Shown: positions 1-8,046, counted from the stretch's first letter. The stretch: DNA of 64,000 nt from Roseicella frigidaeris (GCF_003258945.1 NZ_QLIX01000001.1:310001-374000), one strand, 5' to 3'. Program-made: numbers and translations. The notes: generated by a model from the sequence alone, not told the origin.

Positions 1-2
1 CG

Positions 3-137
3 GCCTATGGCCGCGCGGACGCCGTATCGGCCTATGGCCGCGCCGATGCAGCCTCCGCTCAGGGGCGGACCGAGGGCCAGGCGGGGGAGCCGCCGGGCCG
101 TCGGGGGAAGAAGGATCAGGATGGAACCGGGAAGTAG
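3..137 (+). CDS. C-terminal tail of an upstream gene, probably phoH (partial)
   Basis: An open frame enters from the left edge and stops with TAG at 135-137. Its 44 residues are a charged, low-complexity tail (AYGRADA twice, then a Gly/Lys/Asp-rich end) and hold no domain. phoH normally precedes ybeY in alphaproteobacteria, and many PhoH-like ATPases end in such a basic tail, so this is probably the end of PhoH. The identity rests on gene order only. The two AYGRADA units are encoded by an imperfect 27-bp tandem repeat at about 1-54. Confidence 0.4.
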   Translation, partial: AYGRADAVSAYGRADAASAQGRTEGQAGEPPGRRGKKDQDGTGK

Positions 138-183
138 ACCTCCTGGCCCGGCGGGGGAGCCCTCCCTCGCCGATGCCGGGATC

Positions 184-705
184 ATGCAGGACGACGAAGA
201 CCCCCACCCGCCGCTGGCGGTGGAGGTCGTGCTGGCCGAGCCGGCCTGGCGGCGCCTGGTGCCGCGGGCCGAGATCCTCGCCCGCCGGGCCGTGGCCGCG
301 GCGCTGCGCGAGAGCGGGGCCTCGGGCAGCGTCAGCGTCCTGCTCGCTGATGACCGCGCGCTGAAGCGCCTGAATGGCGAGCATCGCGGCAAGGACAAGC
401 CGACCAACGTGCTGAGCTTCCCCGGCTTCGGCGAGCATCTCGGCGACATCGCCCTGGCGCTCGGCGTGGTGCGGCGGGAGGCGCGGGCGGCCGGCCGCCG
501 GCCGGCGGCGCATCTCGCGCATCTGGTGGCGCATGGTGCCCTGCACCTCATCGGCCACGACCACCTGGTCGCCGGCGAGGCCCGGCGGATGGAGCGGGCC
601 GAGGCGCGCGCCATGCATCGGCTGCGGCTGCCCAATCCCTGGCGTCCCGATGGCGGGCGCTCCGAGCCCCGGCGCCCGGATCTGCGGCACGAGGTGCCGG
701 CATGA
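184..705 (+). CDS. ybeY: Endoribonuclease YbeY (16S rRNA maturation)
   Basis: Single-strand-specific, zinc-dependent endoribonuclease acting in 16S rRNA 3' end maturation and ribosome quality control in the cytoplasm. The family signature HGALHLIGHDH is present, with the three zinc ligands at about His117, His121 and His127. The upstream part has the usual core (DDRALKRLNGEHRGKDKPTNVLSFP). The frame is open further upstream, but the ATG at 184 gives 173 residues, the usual family length, and leaves out a Pro/Arg-rich extension. It lies 46 bp after the probable phoH tail and overlaps the next gene by four bases (ATGA), so the genes are likely co-transcribed. Confidence 0.93.
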   Translation: MQDDEDPHPPLAVEVVLAEPAWRRLVPRAEILARRAVAAALRESGASGSVSVLLADDRALKRLNGEHRGKDKPTNVLSFPGFGEHLGDIALALGVVRREARAAGRRPAAHLAHLVAHGALHLIGHDHLVAGEARRMERAEARAMHRLRLPNPWRPDGGRSEPRRPDLRHEVPA

Positions 706-1619
706 GCCTGAGCAACGGCGAGATGCGCGAGCACCACCGGCAGGGCCTGCTCTGGCGGCTGCAAGGGCTGCTGCGCAAGCGCGAGGCCGAGAGCGTGCGC
801 GACCGCATGGAGGAGCTCATCGAGGAGCGCGAGGAATCGCGCCGCGAGGGCGACGGCCGTGCCGAGCGCGACGAGTTCAGCGCCCAGGAGCGGGCGGTGC
901 TCGGCAACGTCCTCAGGCTGCGCGACAAGACCGCCGACGACGTCATGGTGCCCCGCGCCGACATCATGGCCATGCCGGAGGATTCCACGCTGGAGCAGGC
1001 GGTCCGCCTGATCCAGCGCGACGGCCACAGCCGCTACCCGGTCTATCGCGGCCAGCTCGACGAGATCGTCGGCATGGTCCACATCAAGGACGTCTTCGCC
1101 GCGGTGGGACGGGAGGACTCCTTCGACCTCAAGGCCATCCTCCGCAAGCCGCTCTTCACCGTCCCCTCGGTGCCGGTGCTCGACCTGCTGCTGCAGATGC
1201 GCACGGCGCGCATCCACATGGCGCTGGTGGTGGACGAGTATGGCGGCATCGACGGGCTGGTGACGATCGAGGATCTGGTCGAGACCATCACCGGCGACAT
1301 CTCCGACGAGCATGACGAGGACGTGTCGCCGCAGATGGTCGAGAAGCCGGACGGCACCATCGAGGTCGATGCCCGGATGCCGATCGCCGGCTTCGAGCAG
1401 ACGCTCGGCTCGGTGCTGACCGAGGAGGAGCGGGCGGCCGACATCGACACGGTGGGCGGCCTGGTCTTCACCCTCGCCGGGCGGGTGCCGGCGAAGGGCG
1501 AGCTGGTCTCGCATTCCTCGGGGCTCGAATTCCGGGTGCTCGAGGCCGATCCCCGGCGCATCCGCCGCGTCCGCGTGCGGCGGCCGGGGGCACAGCCGGC
1601 GCGGCAGGCGGCGGAATAG
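702..1619 (+). CDS. CorC/HlyC family CBS-domain protein
   Basis: A 305-residue cytosolic protein with a charged, coiled N-terminus, a tandem CBS pair (about residues 70-190, starting DDVMVPRADIMAMP) and a C-terminal CorC_HlyC transporter-associated domain (about 205-285). Family members are linked to magnesium and cobalt homeostasis; CBS pairs usually bind adenosine nucleotides. It lacks the N-terminal membrane domain (DUF21) of the larger HlyC-like transporters, so it is the short CorC/TlyC form. The ATG overlaps the ybeY stop. The order ybeY-corC is a conserved alphaproteobacterial pair, although the usual following gene lnt is absent here. Confidence 0.88.
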   Translation: MSLSNGEMREHHRQGLLWRLQGLLRKREAESVRDRMEELIEEREESRREGDGRAERDEFSAQERAVLGNVLRLRDKTADDVMVPRADIMAMPEDSTLEQAVRLIQRDGHSRYPVYRGQLDEIVGMVHIKDVFAAVGREDSFDLKAILRKPLFTVPSVPVLDLLLQMRTARIHMALVVDEYGGIDGLVTIEDLVETITGDISDEHDEDVSPQMVEKPDGTIEVDARMPIAGFEQTLGSVLTEEERAADIDTVGGLVFTLAGRVPAKGELVSHSSGLEFRVLEADPRRIRRVRVRRPGAQPARQAAE

Positions 1620-1679
1620 CGCGGGGAACGTTTCCGCACCTGCGCGCTTCACCGATCAGGCGAAGGGCGAGGGCAAGCC

Positions 1680-2117
1680 ATGGCGTTCAAGGGCAAGCCG
1701 CCGGGCAGCGGGTCCGGCGAGATGTCGCGGCGGACCCAGGCGCTGCGGCCGGACATCGCCCTCGAGCCACGCGAGGCGGCCAAGGCGCGGGCGCTCCGCC
1801 GCCAGGGCGAGGCGCCGGCGGCCATCGCCGCGCGCTTCGGCGTTCCGGTCGAGGAGGTGGAGAAGGCGCTCGTGCAGATGCGCAGCCGCCGGCCGGAGAG
1901 CACGCGCGGCACGCTGAACGTCACCCTCGCCGCGCATCGCTTCGTCCTGGCCGAGCGGCAGGGCGAGGAGCCGCTCTGGCAGACGATGGACCGGCTGGTG
2001 GACGAGCTGATCCGGCTCCGCCAGGCAGCCCGGCCCGCCGCGCCGCGGACGCGGCGCGAGGCGGGGCGTCCGGACGATCTGCTGCCCGGCCTGCTGCCCG
2101 ATCCGCGCCCGAACTGA
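1680..2117 (+). CDS. Hypothetical protein with HTH-like segment
   Basis: I do not recognise this 145-residue protein. A helix-turn-helix-like stretch lies at about residues 35-62 (ALRRQGEAPAAIAARFGVP followed by a recognition-like helix), resembling the HTH of sigma-70 region 4 or resolvases. A second part (GTLNVTLAAHRFVLAERQGE) is followed by an amphipathic helix and a Pro/Arg-rich tail. No signal peptide or membrane segment is visible. It starts 60 bp after the CorC-like gene and could be its operon partner. A small DNA-binding protein is possible but is only inferred from the HTH-like segment. Confidence 0.6.
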   Translation: MAFKGKPPGSGSGEMSRRTQALRPDIALEPREAAKARALRRQGEAPAAIAARFGVPVEEVEKALVQMRSRRPESTRGTLNVTLAAHRFVLAERQGEEPLWQTMDRLVDELIRLRQAARPAAPRTRREAGRPDDLLPGLLPDPRPN

Positions 2118-2286
2118 CCACGCCGAGTCGGGGCCCGCTGGCCCGCCGCGCGCCGGATCACCGCCGGCGTCGCGGCCGAATAGTGTGGGTGCGACGCGCA
2201 TCAGACTTTGTGGCGAGTTGCTGAGGGATTATAAGCGCACGGGTTGTTGATCCCGCCGGTTGAGGCAGGGCGGTCGGAGAACGGGC

Positions 2287-4674
2287 ATGGATACAGTCCT
2301 CGCGGGCGGAGCCCAGCCCAGCCCGCCGCCGGTCTGGGGCGCCCCGGCGCCTGCCGATCTCGGCACCTGCCGGGTGCTGGCGGACGTGCTCGACAGCCTC
2401 GATATCGGCCTGTGCCTGTTCGACGCGCAGGACCGCACGCTGCTCTGGAACCGCACCTTCCTGCGCCTCTTCCCCGAACATGCCGGGCATGTCGCGGTGG
2501 GCGAGCCCTATGCGGCCAATCTGCGGCGCTTCTACGCCGTTCGGCTGCGGCCGGAGGAGCGCCACACCATGGACCAGTGCGTGGCGGAGGGAATCGCCCG
2601 CCACCGCGTGCAGACCCAGCCCTTCATCTTCGAGCATCGCGGGCAATGGGTGCGCGTCGCCTCGCAGCCGCTGCCGGGACTCGGCCGCATCCGGATCTGG
2701 ACGCCGATCGCCCCGCCCGTCGATGCCAGGGCCGCCATGCCCGACCCGGCCGACCATGTGCTGCGCGAGGTCATGCCCTTCACCGCCGAGAACGGGGACG
2801 GCGTGACGGTGCTCGGCGCCGATGGGCGGATCATGGCGGCGAATGGCCGCTTCGTCCGGCTCTTCGGCCTCTCCGGCACCGCGGAGGCGGTCGGCCGGAC
2901 CCATGCCGAGCTCTATGCCGAAGCCTGGCGGCGCCTGCCGGAGGAGGAGCGCGTCGCGGCCGCCGCCCTGCAGACCCTCGCCGAGGGCGAGCGCTTCGCC
3001 GGCGCCCCCTTCGAGCTGCCGCTGCCGGGCGGGGCCTGGGTGCGCGTGCTGCAGCAGCGGCTGCTCGACGGCACGGTGGTCAGCACCTTCGCCGACATCT
3101 CCGCCATGAAGACCCTGCAGCGGCAGCTCAACGATGCCCGAGAAGCGGCGGAGCTGGCGAACCGCGCCAAGGATGGCTTCCTGGCCACGGTGAGCCACGA
3201 GCTGCGGACGCCGATGAACGGCATCCTCGGCATGCTCGACGTGCTCGATGACGGAAGGCTCGGCCCGGATCAGGCGGAACGGCTGCAACTGGCCCGCCAT
3301 TCGGCCGAGGCGCTGCTCGGCCTGCTCGACGACATCCTCACCTTCTCGCGGCTCGAGGCCGGCCATGTGGCGGCGGAGTGGTTGCCGGTCAGCCTGCCGC
3401 GGATCGTCGAGACGGTCGCGGGCCTCATGCGCTCGCGGGCGGTGCAGAAGGGGCTCACGCTCGCCTGGCGCATCGACCCGCGGATCCCCGCGGCGGTGCT
3501 CTGCGACGCCGCCAACCTGCGGCAGATCCTGCTGAACCTGATCGGCAACGCGATCAAATTCACCGATCAGGGCGCGGTGGAGGTTACCGTCCGCTGCGAC
3601 GAGATGCTCTCGCCGTCCCGGCTGCGCCTGGAATTCCTGGTCGAGGACACGGGCATCGGCATCCCGGCGGCCGCCCTCGACGCCATCTTCGAGCCCTTCG
3701 TCCAGGCCGACAGCGGCATCGCCCGGCGCTTCGGCGGCACCGGCCTCGGCCTGGCCATCTGCCGCCGCCTGGTCCACGCCATGGGGGGCGAGATCACCGT
3801 CTCCAGCACCGAGGGGCAGGGCAGCTGCTTCCGCTTCAGCCTCGTCTGCGAGGCGGTGGCGGAGGCCGGCCTCGCCGTCCCCCTCGGCGCCGCCCCCGGG
3901 GCGCCGGGCAGCCAGGGCCAGGCGCTGCCGCGGCTGCACGTCCTCGTCGTCGACGACCATCCGATCAACCGCGAGATCGCCAAGCTGCATCTCGAGCATC
4001 TGGGCATGAGCGTGGTCACCGCCCCCGGCGGCCGGGAGGCCGTCGCCGCCTGCGCCGACCGGTTCGACGTGATCCTCATGGATCTGGAGATGCCCTGCAT
4101 GGATGGCTTCGCCACGGTGGCGGCCATCCGCGCCGGCGTCGGGGCCAGCGCCGTGGCGCCGGTGATCGCCGTCACCGCGCATGCCGGCGAGGAGCACCGC
4201 ACGCGCTGCCGCGAGGCCGGCATGCAGGCCTTCCTAGCCAAGCCGATCCGCGCCGAGCAGCTCAAGGAGGCGATCGCCGCGGTGCTCGGCGGGCGCCCGC
4301 CGACCGCCTCCGCGCATCGCAGCCCGCCGGCGCCGGCCGCCGCCGAGATCCTCGACCAGGAGCGGGTCGCCTCGCTGCGCACGCATATCCCGCCGCCGAC
4401 CTGGGCGCAGCTTCTGGCCGAGTTCGAGGCGAATGCCCGCGAGGCGATGGCCGCCCTCGCCAGCGCAGCCGAGCAGGGCGGGGACCACCGGCTGACCGCG
4501 CATGGGTTGAAGGGCACGGCCTGGAATTTCGGCGCCCGCCGCCTCGGCAACCTGGCCGCCAGCCTCGAGGGCGCGAGCGGCGCGCAGCTGCGCTCCTGCC
4601 TGGCGGAGCTGGGCACGACCCTCGAAGCCACCCTGATCGCCCTGCGGGCCGGGCGCGACGCCGCCGCGAAATAG
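2287..4674 (+). CDS. Soluble hybrid sensor histidine kinase (PAS-PAS-HisKA-HATPase-REC-HPt)
   Basis: A 795-residue multidomain phosphorelay protein. In order: PAS-like domain (about 30-120), second PAS (about 160-285), HisKA with the H-box SHELRTPMNG (phospho-acceptor His304), HATPase_c (N box LLNLIGNAIKF, then DTGIGIP and GGTGLGLAI), receiver domain (DLEMP, acceptor Asp599) and an HPt domain (HGLKGTAWN, His739). No membrane segment is seen, so it probably senses a cytoplasmic signal. The frame opens at a TTG at 2260, but the ATG at 2287 has GGAGA upstream and is preferred. All relay modules are in one chain; the final output regulator is not adjacent. Confidence 0.92.
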   Translation: MDTVLAGGAQPSPPPVWGAPAPADLGTCRVLADVLDSLDIGLCLFDAQDRTLLWNRTFLRLFPEHAGHVAVGEPYAANLRRFYAVRLRPEERHTMDQCVAEGIARHRVQTQPFIFEHRGQWVRVASQPLPGLGRIRIWTPIAPPVDARAAMPDPADHVLREVMPFTAENGDGVTVLGADGRIMAANGRFVRLFGLSGTAEAVGRTHAELYAEAWRRLPEEERVAAAALQTLAEGERFAGAPFELPLPGGAWVRVLQQRLLDGTVVSTFADISAMKTLQRQLNDAREAAELANRAKDGFLATVSHELRTPMNGILGMLDVLDDGRLGPDQAERLQLARHSAEALLGLLDDILTFSRLEAGHVAAEWLPVSLPRIVETVAGLMRSRAVQKGLTLAWRIDPRIPAAVLCDAANLRQILLNLIGNAIKFTDQGAVEVTVRCDEMLSPSRLRLEFLVEDTGIGIPAAALDAIFEPFVQADSGIARRFGGTGLGLAICRRLVHAMGGEITVSSTEGQGSCFRFSLVCEAVAEAGLAVPLGAAPGAPGSQGQALPRLHVLVVDDHPINREIAKLHLEHLGMSVVTAPGGREAVAACADRFDVILMDLEMPCMDGFATVAAIRAGVGASAVAPVIAVTAHAGEEHRTRCREAGMQAFLAKPIRAEQLKEAIAAVLGGRPPTASAHRSPPAPAAAEILDQERVASLRTHIPPPTWAQLLAEFEANAREAMAALASAAEQGGDHRLTAHGLKGTAWNFGARRLGNLAASLEGASGAQLRSCLAELGTTLEATLIALRAGRDAAAK

Positions 4675-4721
4675 CGCGGCGCCCGCGGCCGACCCGAGCC
4701 CCTCTCGGGCGTTGGGGAGCC

Positions 4722-5432
4722 ATGCCCCGTGCCCATGCCGCCACCAGCCCGCCTTCGGCCGCGCCCGCCCGGCCGGACAAGGAGCCCTTCGATATCGACC
4801 TCGTCTTCCGCCTGCTGCGCGAGGCGACGGCGGGGCTGCCCAAGGCGGCGATGTTCGCGCTGCGCGACCGCGGCCATGGCTCGCCCTTCGAGCAGCTCGT
4901 CGCCGCGCTGATCTCGGCCCGCACCCGGGACGAGACCACCACCCCGGTCTGCCTCCGCCTCTTCGCCCGCGCCCGGACGCCGGAGGCCATGGCGGCGATC
5001 CCGGAGCCGGAGCTGGTCGGCCTGCTCGCCGGCGCGACCTTCCCCGAGCCCAAGGCACGCGACATCCTGGCCCTGTCGCGCCGGATCGCCGAGGCGGGCG
5101 CGGTCCCCGACACGATGGAGGGGCTGCAGGCGCTGCGCGGCGTCGGGCCGAAGATCGCGGCGCTGACGCTCGGGGTCGGCTTCGGCCGGCCGGCCATCTC
5201 GGTCGACATCCATGTCCACCGCATCGTCAACCGCTGGGGCTATGTGGCGACGACGACGCCGGAGCGGACCATGCAGGCGCTCGCGGCCCGCCTGCCGGAG
5301 CGCTACTGGATCGAGATCAACGAGCGGCTGGTGCCCTTCGGCAAGGCCATCTGCACCGGGCTCCGGCCGCGCTGCGGCACCTGCCTGCTGCTGCGGCAAT
5401 GCCGGCAGGTGGGCGTCGTCCGCCCCGGCTGA
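4722..5432 (+). CDS. nth: Endonuclease III (base excision repair)
   Basis: DNA glycosylase/AP lyase that removes oxidised pyrimidines. The helix-hairpin-helix LRGVGPKIAALTL carries the catalytic lysine, and VDIHVHRIVNRW carries the catalytic aspartate. The C-terminus has the [4Fe-4S] ligand pattern C-x6-C-x2-C-x5-C (CTGLRPRCGTC then the last Cys). It is 236 residues, close to the usual 210-230 plus a short Pro/Ala N-terminal extension. The frame is open far upstream within the kinase gene, but ATG 4722, preceded by GGGGAG, is the sensible start. It begins 47 bp after the hybrid kinase. Confidence 0.94.
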   Translation: MPRAHAATSPPSAAPARPDKEPFDIDLVFRLLREATAGLPKAAMFALRDRGHGSPFEQLVAALISARTRDETTTPVCLRLFARARTPEAMAAIPEPELVGLLAGATFPEPKARDILALSRRIAEAGAVPDTMEGLQALRGVGPKIAALTLGVGFGRPAISVDIHVHRIVNRWGYVATTTPERTMQALAARLPERYWIEINERLVPFGKAICTGLRPRCGTCLLLRQCRQVGVVRPG

Positions 5433-5487
5433 GGCATCCGATGGCCGCCGCTGCCGTTGGAAAGGGCAGCAGCAGGAGGGGAGGCGG

Positions 5488-6087
5488 ATGCCGCATTTCA
5501 CGGAAGACTGGTTCAGCGGCCACATCCCCTACTGGGAGCGGCTGTTCTTCGAGGAGCTCGGCTGGCGGCCGGAGACGCCGCGGCGGGTGGTGGAGATCGG
5601 CAGCTTCGAGGGGCGCTCGACCCTCTGGTTCCTCGCCAACCTGCTGCGGCACCCGGAGAGCCGGCTCACCTGCATCGACACCTTCGCCGGCGGCGCCGAG
5701 CACGACGCGGCGCAGACCACCGGCCTGTTCGAGCGCTTCCAGGCCAACCTCGCCGCCTCCGGCGCGGCCGCGAAGGCCGAGGTGCTGCGCTGCGACTCCG
5801 CCACCGGGCTGCTGACGCTGCTCGGGCGCGGCGGGGAGGCGCCCGACCTGATCTATATCGACGGCTCGCACGAGGCGCCGGACGTGCTGACCGACCTGGT
5901 GCTCGCCTTCCGCCTCGCCCCTGAGGGCGGGGTGATCCTGTGCGACGACTATCTCTGGCCGCATCCGGACGTGCTGCGCAGCCCGAAGCTGGCGATCGAC
6001 GCCTTCACCACCATCCATCGCAATCAGATCGAGTTCCTCGACGGGCCGCACCGGGCGCAGCTCGGCTTCCGCAAGCGCCTGGGATGA
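5488..6087 (+). CDS. Class I SAM-dependent methyltransferase (Methyltransf_24 type)
   Basis: A 199-residue protein with a Rossmann-type SAM site (VVEIGSFEGRSTLW, about residues 29-42), an acidic end of strand 2 (CIDTFAGG), the motif LIYIDGSHEAPDVLTD and VILCDDY. This is the cephalosporin-hydroxylase-like/Methyltransf_24 group, often found with glycan or small-molecule methylation. The substrate cannot be told from sequence. The start is well supported by AGGAGGGGAGG upstream. It stands between nth and a dioxygenase gene, 55 bp after nth, without an obvious pathway partner. Confidence 0.8.
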   Translation: MPHFTEDWFSGHIPYWERLFFEELGWRPETPRRVVEIGSFEGRSTLWFLANLLRHPESRLTCIDTFAGGAEHDAAQTTGLFERFQANLAASGAAAKAEVLRCDSATGLLTLLGRGGEAPDLIYIDGSHEAPDVLTDLVLAFRLAPEGGVILCDDYLWPHPDVLRSPKLAIDAFTTIHRNQIEFLDGPHRAQLGFRKRLG

Positions 6088-6190
6088 CAAGCGCGGCCCT
6101 AGCCGCTTCCAGATGGTCGTTGCGCGGGGCATGGCATAAGATGGGTCCGGCAGAACGGGGCGCAGCCCCCGGCGTCCAGGGAACCCAGCC

Positions 6191-7078
6191 ATGACCCTCA
6201 GCATCCGCCCCGCCAATCCCAGCCGCCCGGATTTCGTCGGCGAGGTGGCGGGCGTCGATATCCGCCGCGGCGTCACCCCGGCCGAGGCCGCGGCGATCGA
6301 GGCGGCGATGGACCGGTATGGCGTGCTGGTCTTCCACGACCAGGAGATCGACGACCAGCAGCAGATCGCCTTCTCCCGGCATTTCGGCCCGCTGGAGCTG
6401 GCGACCGGCGACCTCGTGCAGGGCGAGCAGCGCCGCCTCTCGATGGAGGTGAACGACATCTCCAACCTGCACCGCGACGGCAGCGTCATGGCGCGCGACG
6501 ACCGCAAGCGGCTGTTCAGCCTCGGCAACATGCTCTGGCACAGCGACAGCAGCTTCAAGGCGACGCCGGCCAAGTACTCCCTGCTCTCGGCCCGCGTCAT
6601 CCCGGGCGCCGGCGGCAATACCGAGTTCGCCGACATGCGCGCCGCCTGGGAGGCGCTCGATGCCGAGACCAAGGCGCTGGTGCGCGACCTGGTCACCGAG
6701 CACAGCCAGATCTTCTCCCGTGGCATCCTCGGCTTCACCGACTTCACCGAGGCGGAGCGGGCGAAATGGGCGCCGGTGCCGCAGCGCCTGGTGCGCCGGC
6801 ACCCGCGCACCGGGCGGCTCTCGCTCTTCCTCTCCTCGCATGCCGGGGCGATCCAGGGCTGGCCGGTGCCGGAGGCGCGGGCCCTGCTGCGCGACCTGAC
6901 CGAGCATGCGACGCAGCGGGAGTTCGTGCATGCGCATGTCTGGCGGCCGCATGACCTAGTGATGTGGGACAACCGCGTCACCATGCACCGGGCCCGCCGC
7001 TACGATTCCAGCCAGGTCCGCGACCTGCACCGCACCACCGTCGCCGACATGGCGCCGACGCTGGAGCAGGCGGCCTGA
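6191..7078 (+). CDS. TauD/TfdA family Fe(II)/2-oxoglutarate dioxygenase (copy 1)
   Basis: A 295-residue non-heme iron dioxygenase. The facial triad is visible: His117-x-Asp119 in WHSDSSFKATPAKYS and the distal His266 in MWDNRVTMHRARRYD, with the 2-oxoglutarate-binding arginine shortly after (RRYD or QVRDLHR). The family hydroxylates taurine, 2,4-D, alkyl sulfates and similar small acids; this branch resembles 2,4-D/alpha-ketoglutarate dioxygenase more than TauD. Substrate unknown. A paralogue of identical length lies at 22164-23051. A perfect stem-loop 46 bp after the stop may terminate transcription. Confidence 0.88.
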   Translation: MTLSIRPANPSRPDFVGEVAGVDIRRGVTPAEAAAIEAAMDRYGVLVFHDQEIDDQQQIAFSRHFGPLELATGDLVQGEQRRLSMEVNDISNLHRDGSVMARDDRKRLFSLGNMLWHSDSSFKATPAKYSLLSARVIPGAGGNTEFADMRAAWEALDAETKALVRDLVTEHSQIFSRGILGFTDFTEAERAKWAPVPQRLVRRHPRTGRLSLFLSSHAGAIQGWPVPEARALLRDLTEHATQREFVHAHVWRPHDLVMWDNRVTMHRARRYDSSQVRDLHRTTVADMAPTLEQAA

Positions 7079-7124
7079 TGCTGGCGGGCCGGGCGGCCTG
7101 CCCGGCCCCGAAGGCCTAAGCGGA

Positions 7125-7216
7125 TCCCGATCAGGTGAGTCCACCTGATCGGGACTGCTCTAGATATTTGTTTTTACGAGCATCTTCACCTGTCCGGATG
7201 AGGTCATCGGGACAGG
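7125..7216. repeat. Two adjacent intergenic palindromes (mosaic repeat copy A)
   Basis: The first palindrome has a perfect 13-bp stem, tcccgatcaggtg at 7125-7137 and its complement at 7142-7154, with a 4-nt loop, followed by actgctctag. The second runs 7189-7216: cctgtcc/ggacagg outer arms and gatga/tcatc inner arms. It is followed by atctgctctag, which is exactly where the IS element begins. Related units occur at 11485, 22107 and 63805. It could act as a terminator for the dioxygenase gene. I see no long T-run, so a REP-like dispersed repeat is equally likely. Confidence 0.7.
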
Positions 7217-7240
7217 ATCTGCTCTAGGGTCTGTTGAGAT

Positions 7241-7672
7241 TTATCGTGAGTGGATGACGGCGGAGGCGAGGTAGACCATGGCCGCGAAGCTTTGGTCGGT
7301 TTTTTCGCTGCGCATGGCGATGCGTTTGAAGTCCTTGAGCTTGCCGAAGAAGTTCTCGATCAGGTGACGCCATTTGTAGACCTCCTGGTCGACGTCGCGG
7401 GGGATGGCGCGGCGGGGATGCTGAGCGATCACGGCCTTGGCGCCGCGGGCGTCGAGCTCGGCGATGATCGAGTTGCTGTCGAATGCCATGTCGGCGATCA
7501 GGGCATCGAAGTCGATGCCCTCGATCAGCGGCGGCACGCCGACCGTGTCGAAGCGGTGGCCGGGCAGCAGAACGAAGCGCACCAGGTTCCCGAGTGCATC
7601 GCAGAGCGCCAGGATCTTGGTCGTCATGCCGCCTTTCGAGCGGCCGATGGCCTGGCTCTGAGTCCCCCTTTT
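7241..7672 (-). CDS. IS5-family transposase, frame B (C-terminal catalytic part)
   Basis: Second transposase frame, read after a -1 slip from frame A. It holds the second catalytic aspartate (ALIADMAFDS) and the signature Y-x2-R-x3-E-x6-K (YKWRHLIENFFGKLK) with the catalytic glutamate, so the DDE triad is complete when both frames are joined. An internal ATG at 7625-7627 could start a shorter product, but the conserved segment just upstream is only read through frameshifting. The stop codon overlaps the inner end of the left inverted repeat. Confidence 0.88.
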   Translation of the reverse strand, partial: KRGTQSQAIGRSKGGMTTKILALCDALGNLVRFVLLPGHRFDTVGVPPLIEGIDFDALIADMAFDSNSIIAELDARGAKAVIAQHPRRAIPRDVDQEVYKWRHLIENFFGKLKDFKRIAMRSEKTDQSFAAMVYLASAVIHSR

Positions 7673-7992
7673 GCGCCCTGCCCGTGGCGGTGGACCTTCA
7701 CGATGGTCGCGTCGACCATGGCGTATTCGAGATCCGGCTCATCGGAGCAGGCGTCGAACAGCCGCTGGAACACATCGGCGCGCACCCAGTCTCGGAAGCG
7801 GACATAGACCGAGTTCCACTTGCCAAAGATCGGCGGCAGGTCGCGCCAGGGGCTACCGGTCCGCGCAATCCACAACACCGCCTCGACAAACAACCGGTTG
7901 TCGGAACCGCTCCGCCCGCGATCGCCGGGCTTGCCCAGGCAGTGCGGTGCCATCTTCGCCCATTGGGCGTCAGTCAGGACAAATCGCTCCAT
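7624..7992 (-). CDS. IS5-family transposase, frame A (N-terminal part)
   Basis: 122 residues covering the N-terminal DNA-binding region (DUF4096-like: LTDAQWAKMAPHC, LFVEAVLWIARTGSPWRDLP) and the first catalytic aspartate in YAMVDATIVKVHRHGQGAKGG. After the slippery site the zero frame runs on for only about a dozen residues with no family similarity before a stop. That is the expected design for a frameshift-controlled transposase. Produced alone it would be a DNA-binding fragment, a possible self-inhibitor by analogy with other IS elements. Confidence 0.9.
   Translation of the reverse strand: MERFVLTDAQWAKMAPHCLGKPGDRGRSGSDNRLFVEAVLWIARTGSPWRDLPPIFGKWNSVYVRFRDWVRADVFQRLFDACSDEPDLEYAMVDATIVKVHRHGQGAKGGLRARPSAARKAA
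7664..7672 (-). promoter_or_regulatory. Probable -1 programmed frameshift site of the IS transposase
   Basis: Read on the minus strand this is aaaaggggg. In frame A it is read gca-aaa-ggg-gga; in frame B it is read aaa-agg-ggg-act. A slip back by one base on the AAA lysine codon joins the two frames exactly where conserved IS427-type transposase sequence crosses over. The position is seen directly; that slippage happens is inferred from the family. Confidence 0.7.
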
Positions 7993-8046
7993 CCAGAGCT
8001 TGAATCACATCCTGACCCGAGCGCAAATCACAAATCTCAACAGACC

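Noticed and set aside
1-54. Direct repeats at the left edge as a possible CRISPR or attachment site
   Set aside because: Only two units without spacers, and they are in frame as a protein repeat (AYGRADA).
2260-2286. TTG at 2260 as start of the hybrid kinase
   Set aside because: The ATG at 2287 has a GGAGA site and removes a short unconserved Arg/Gly stretch.
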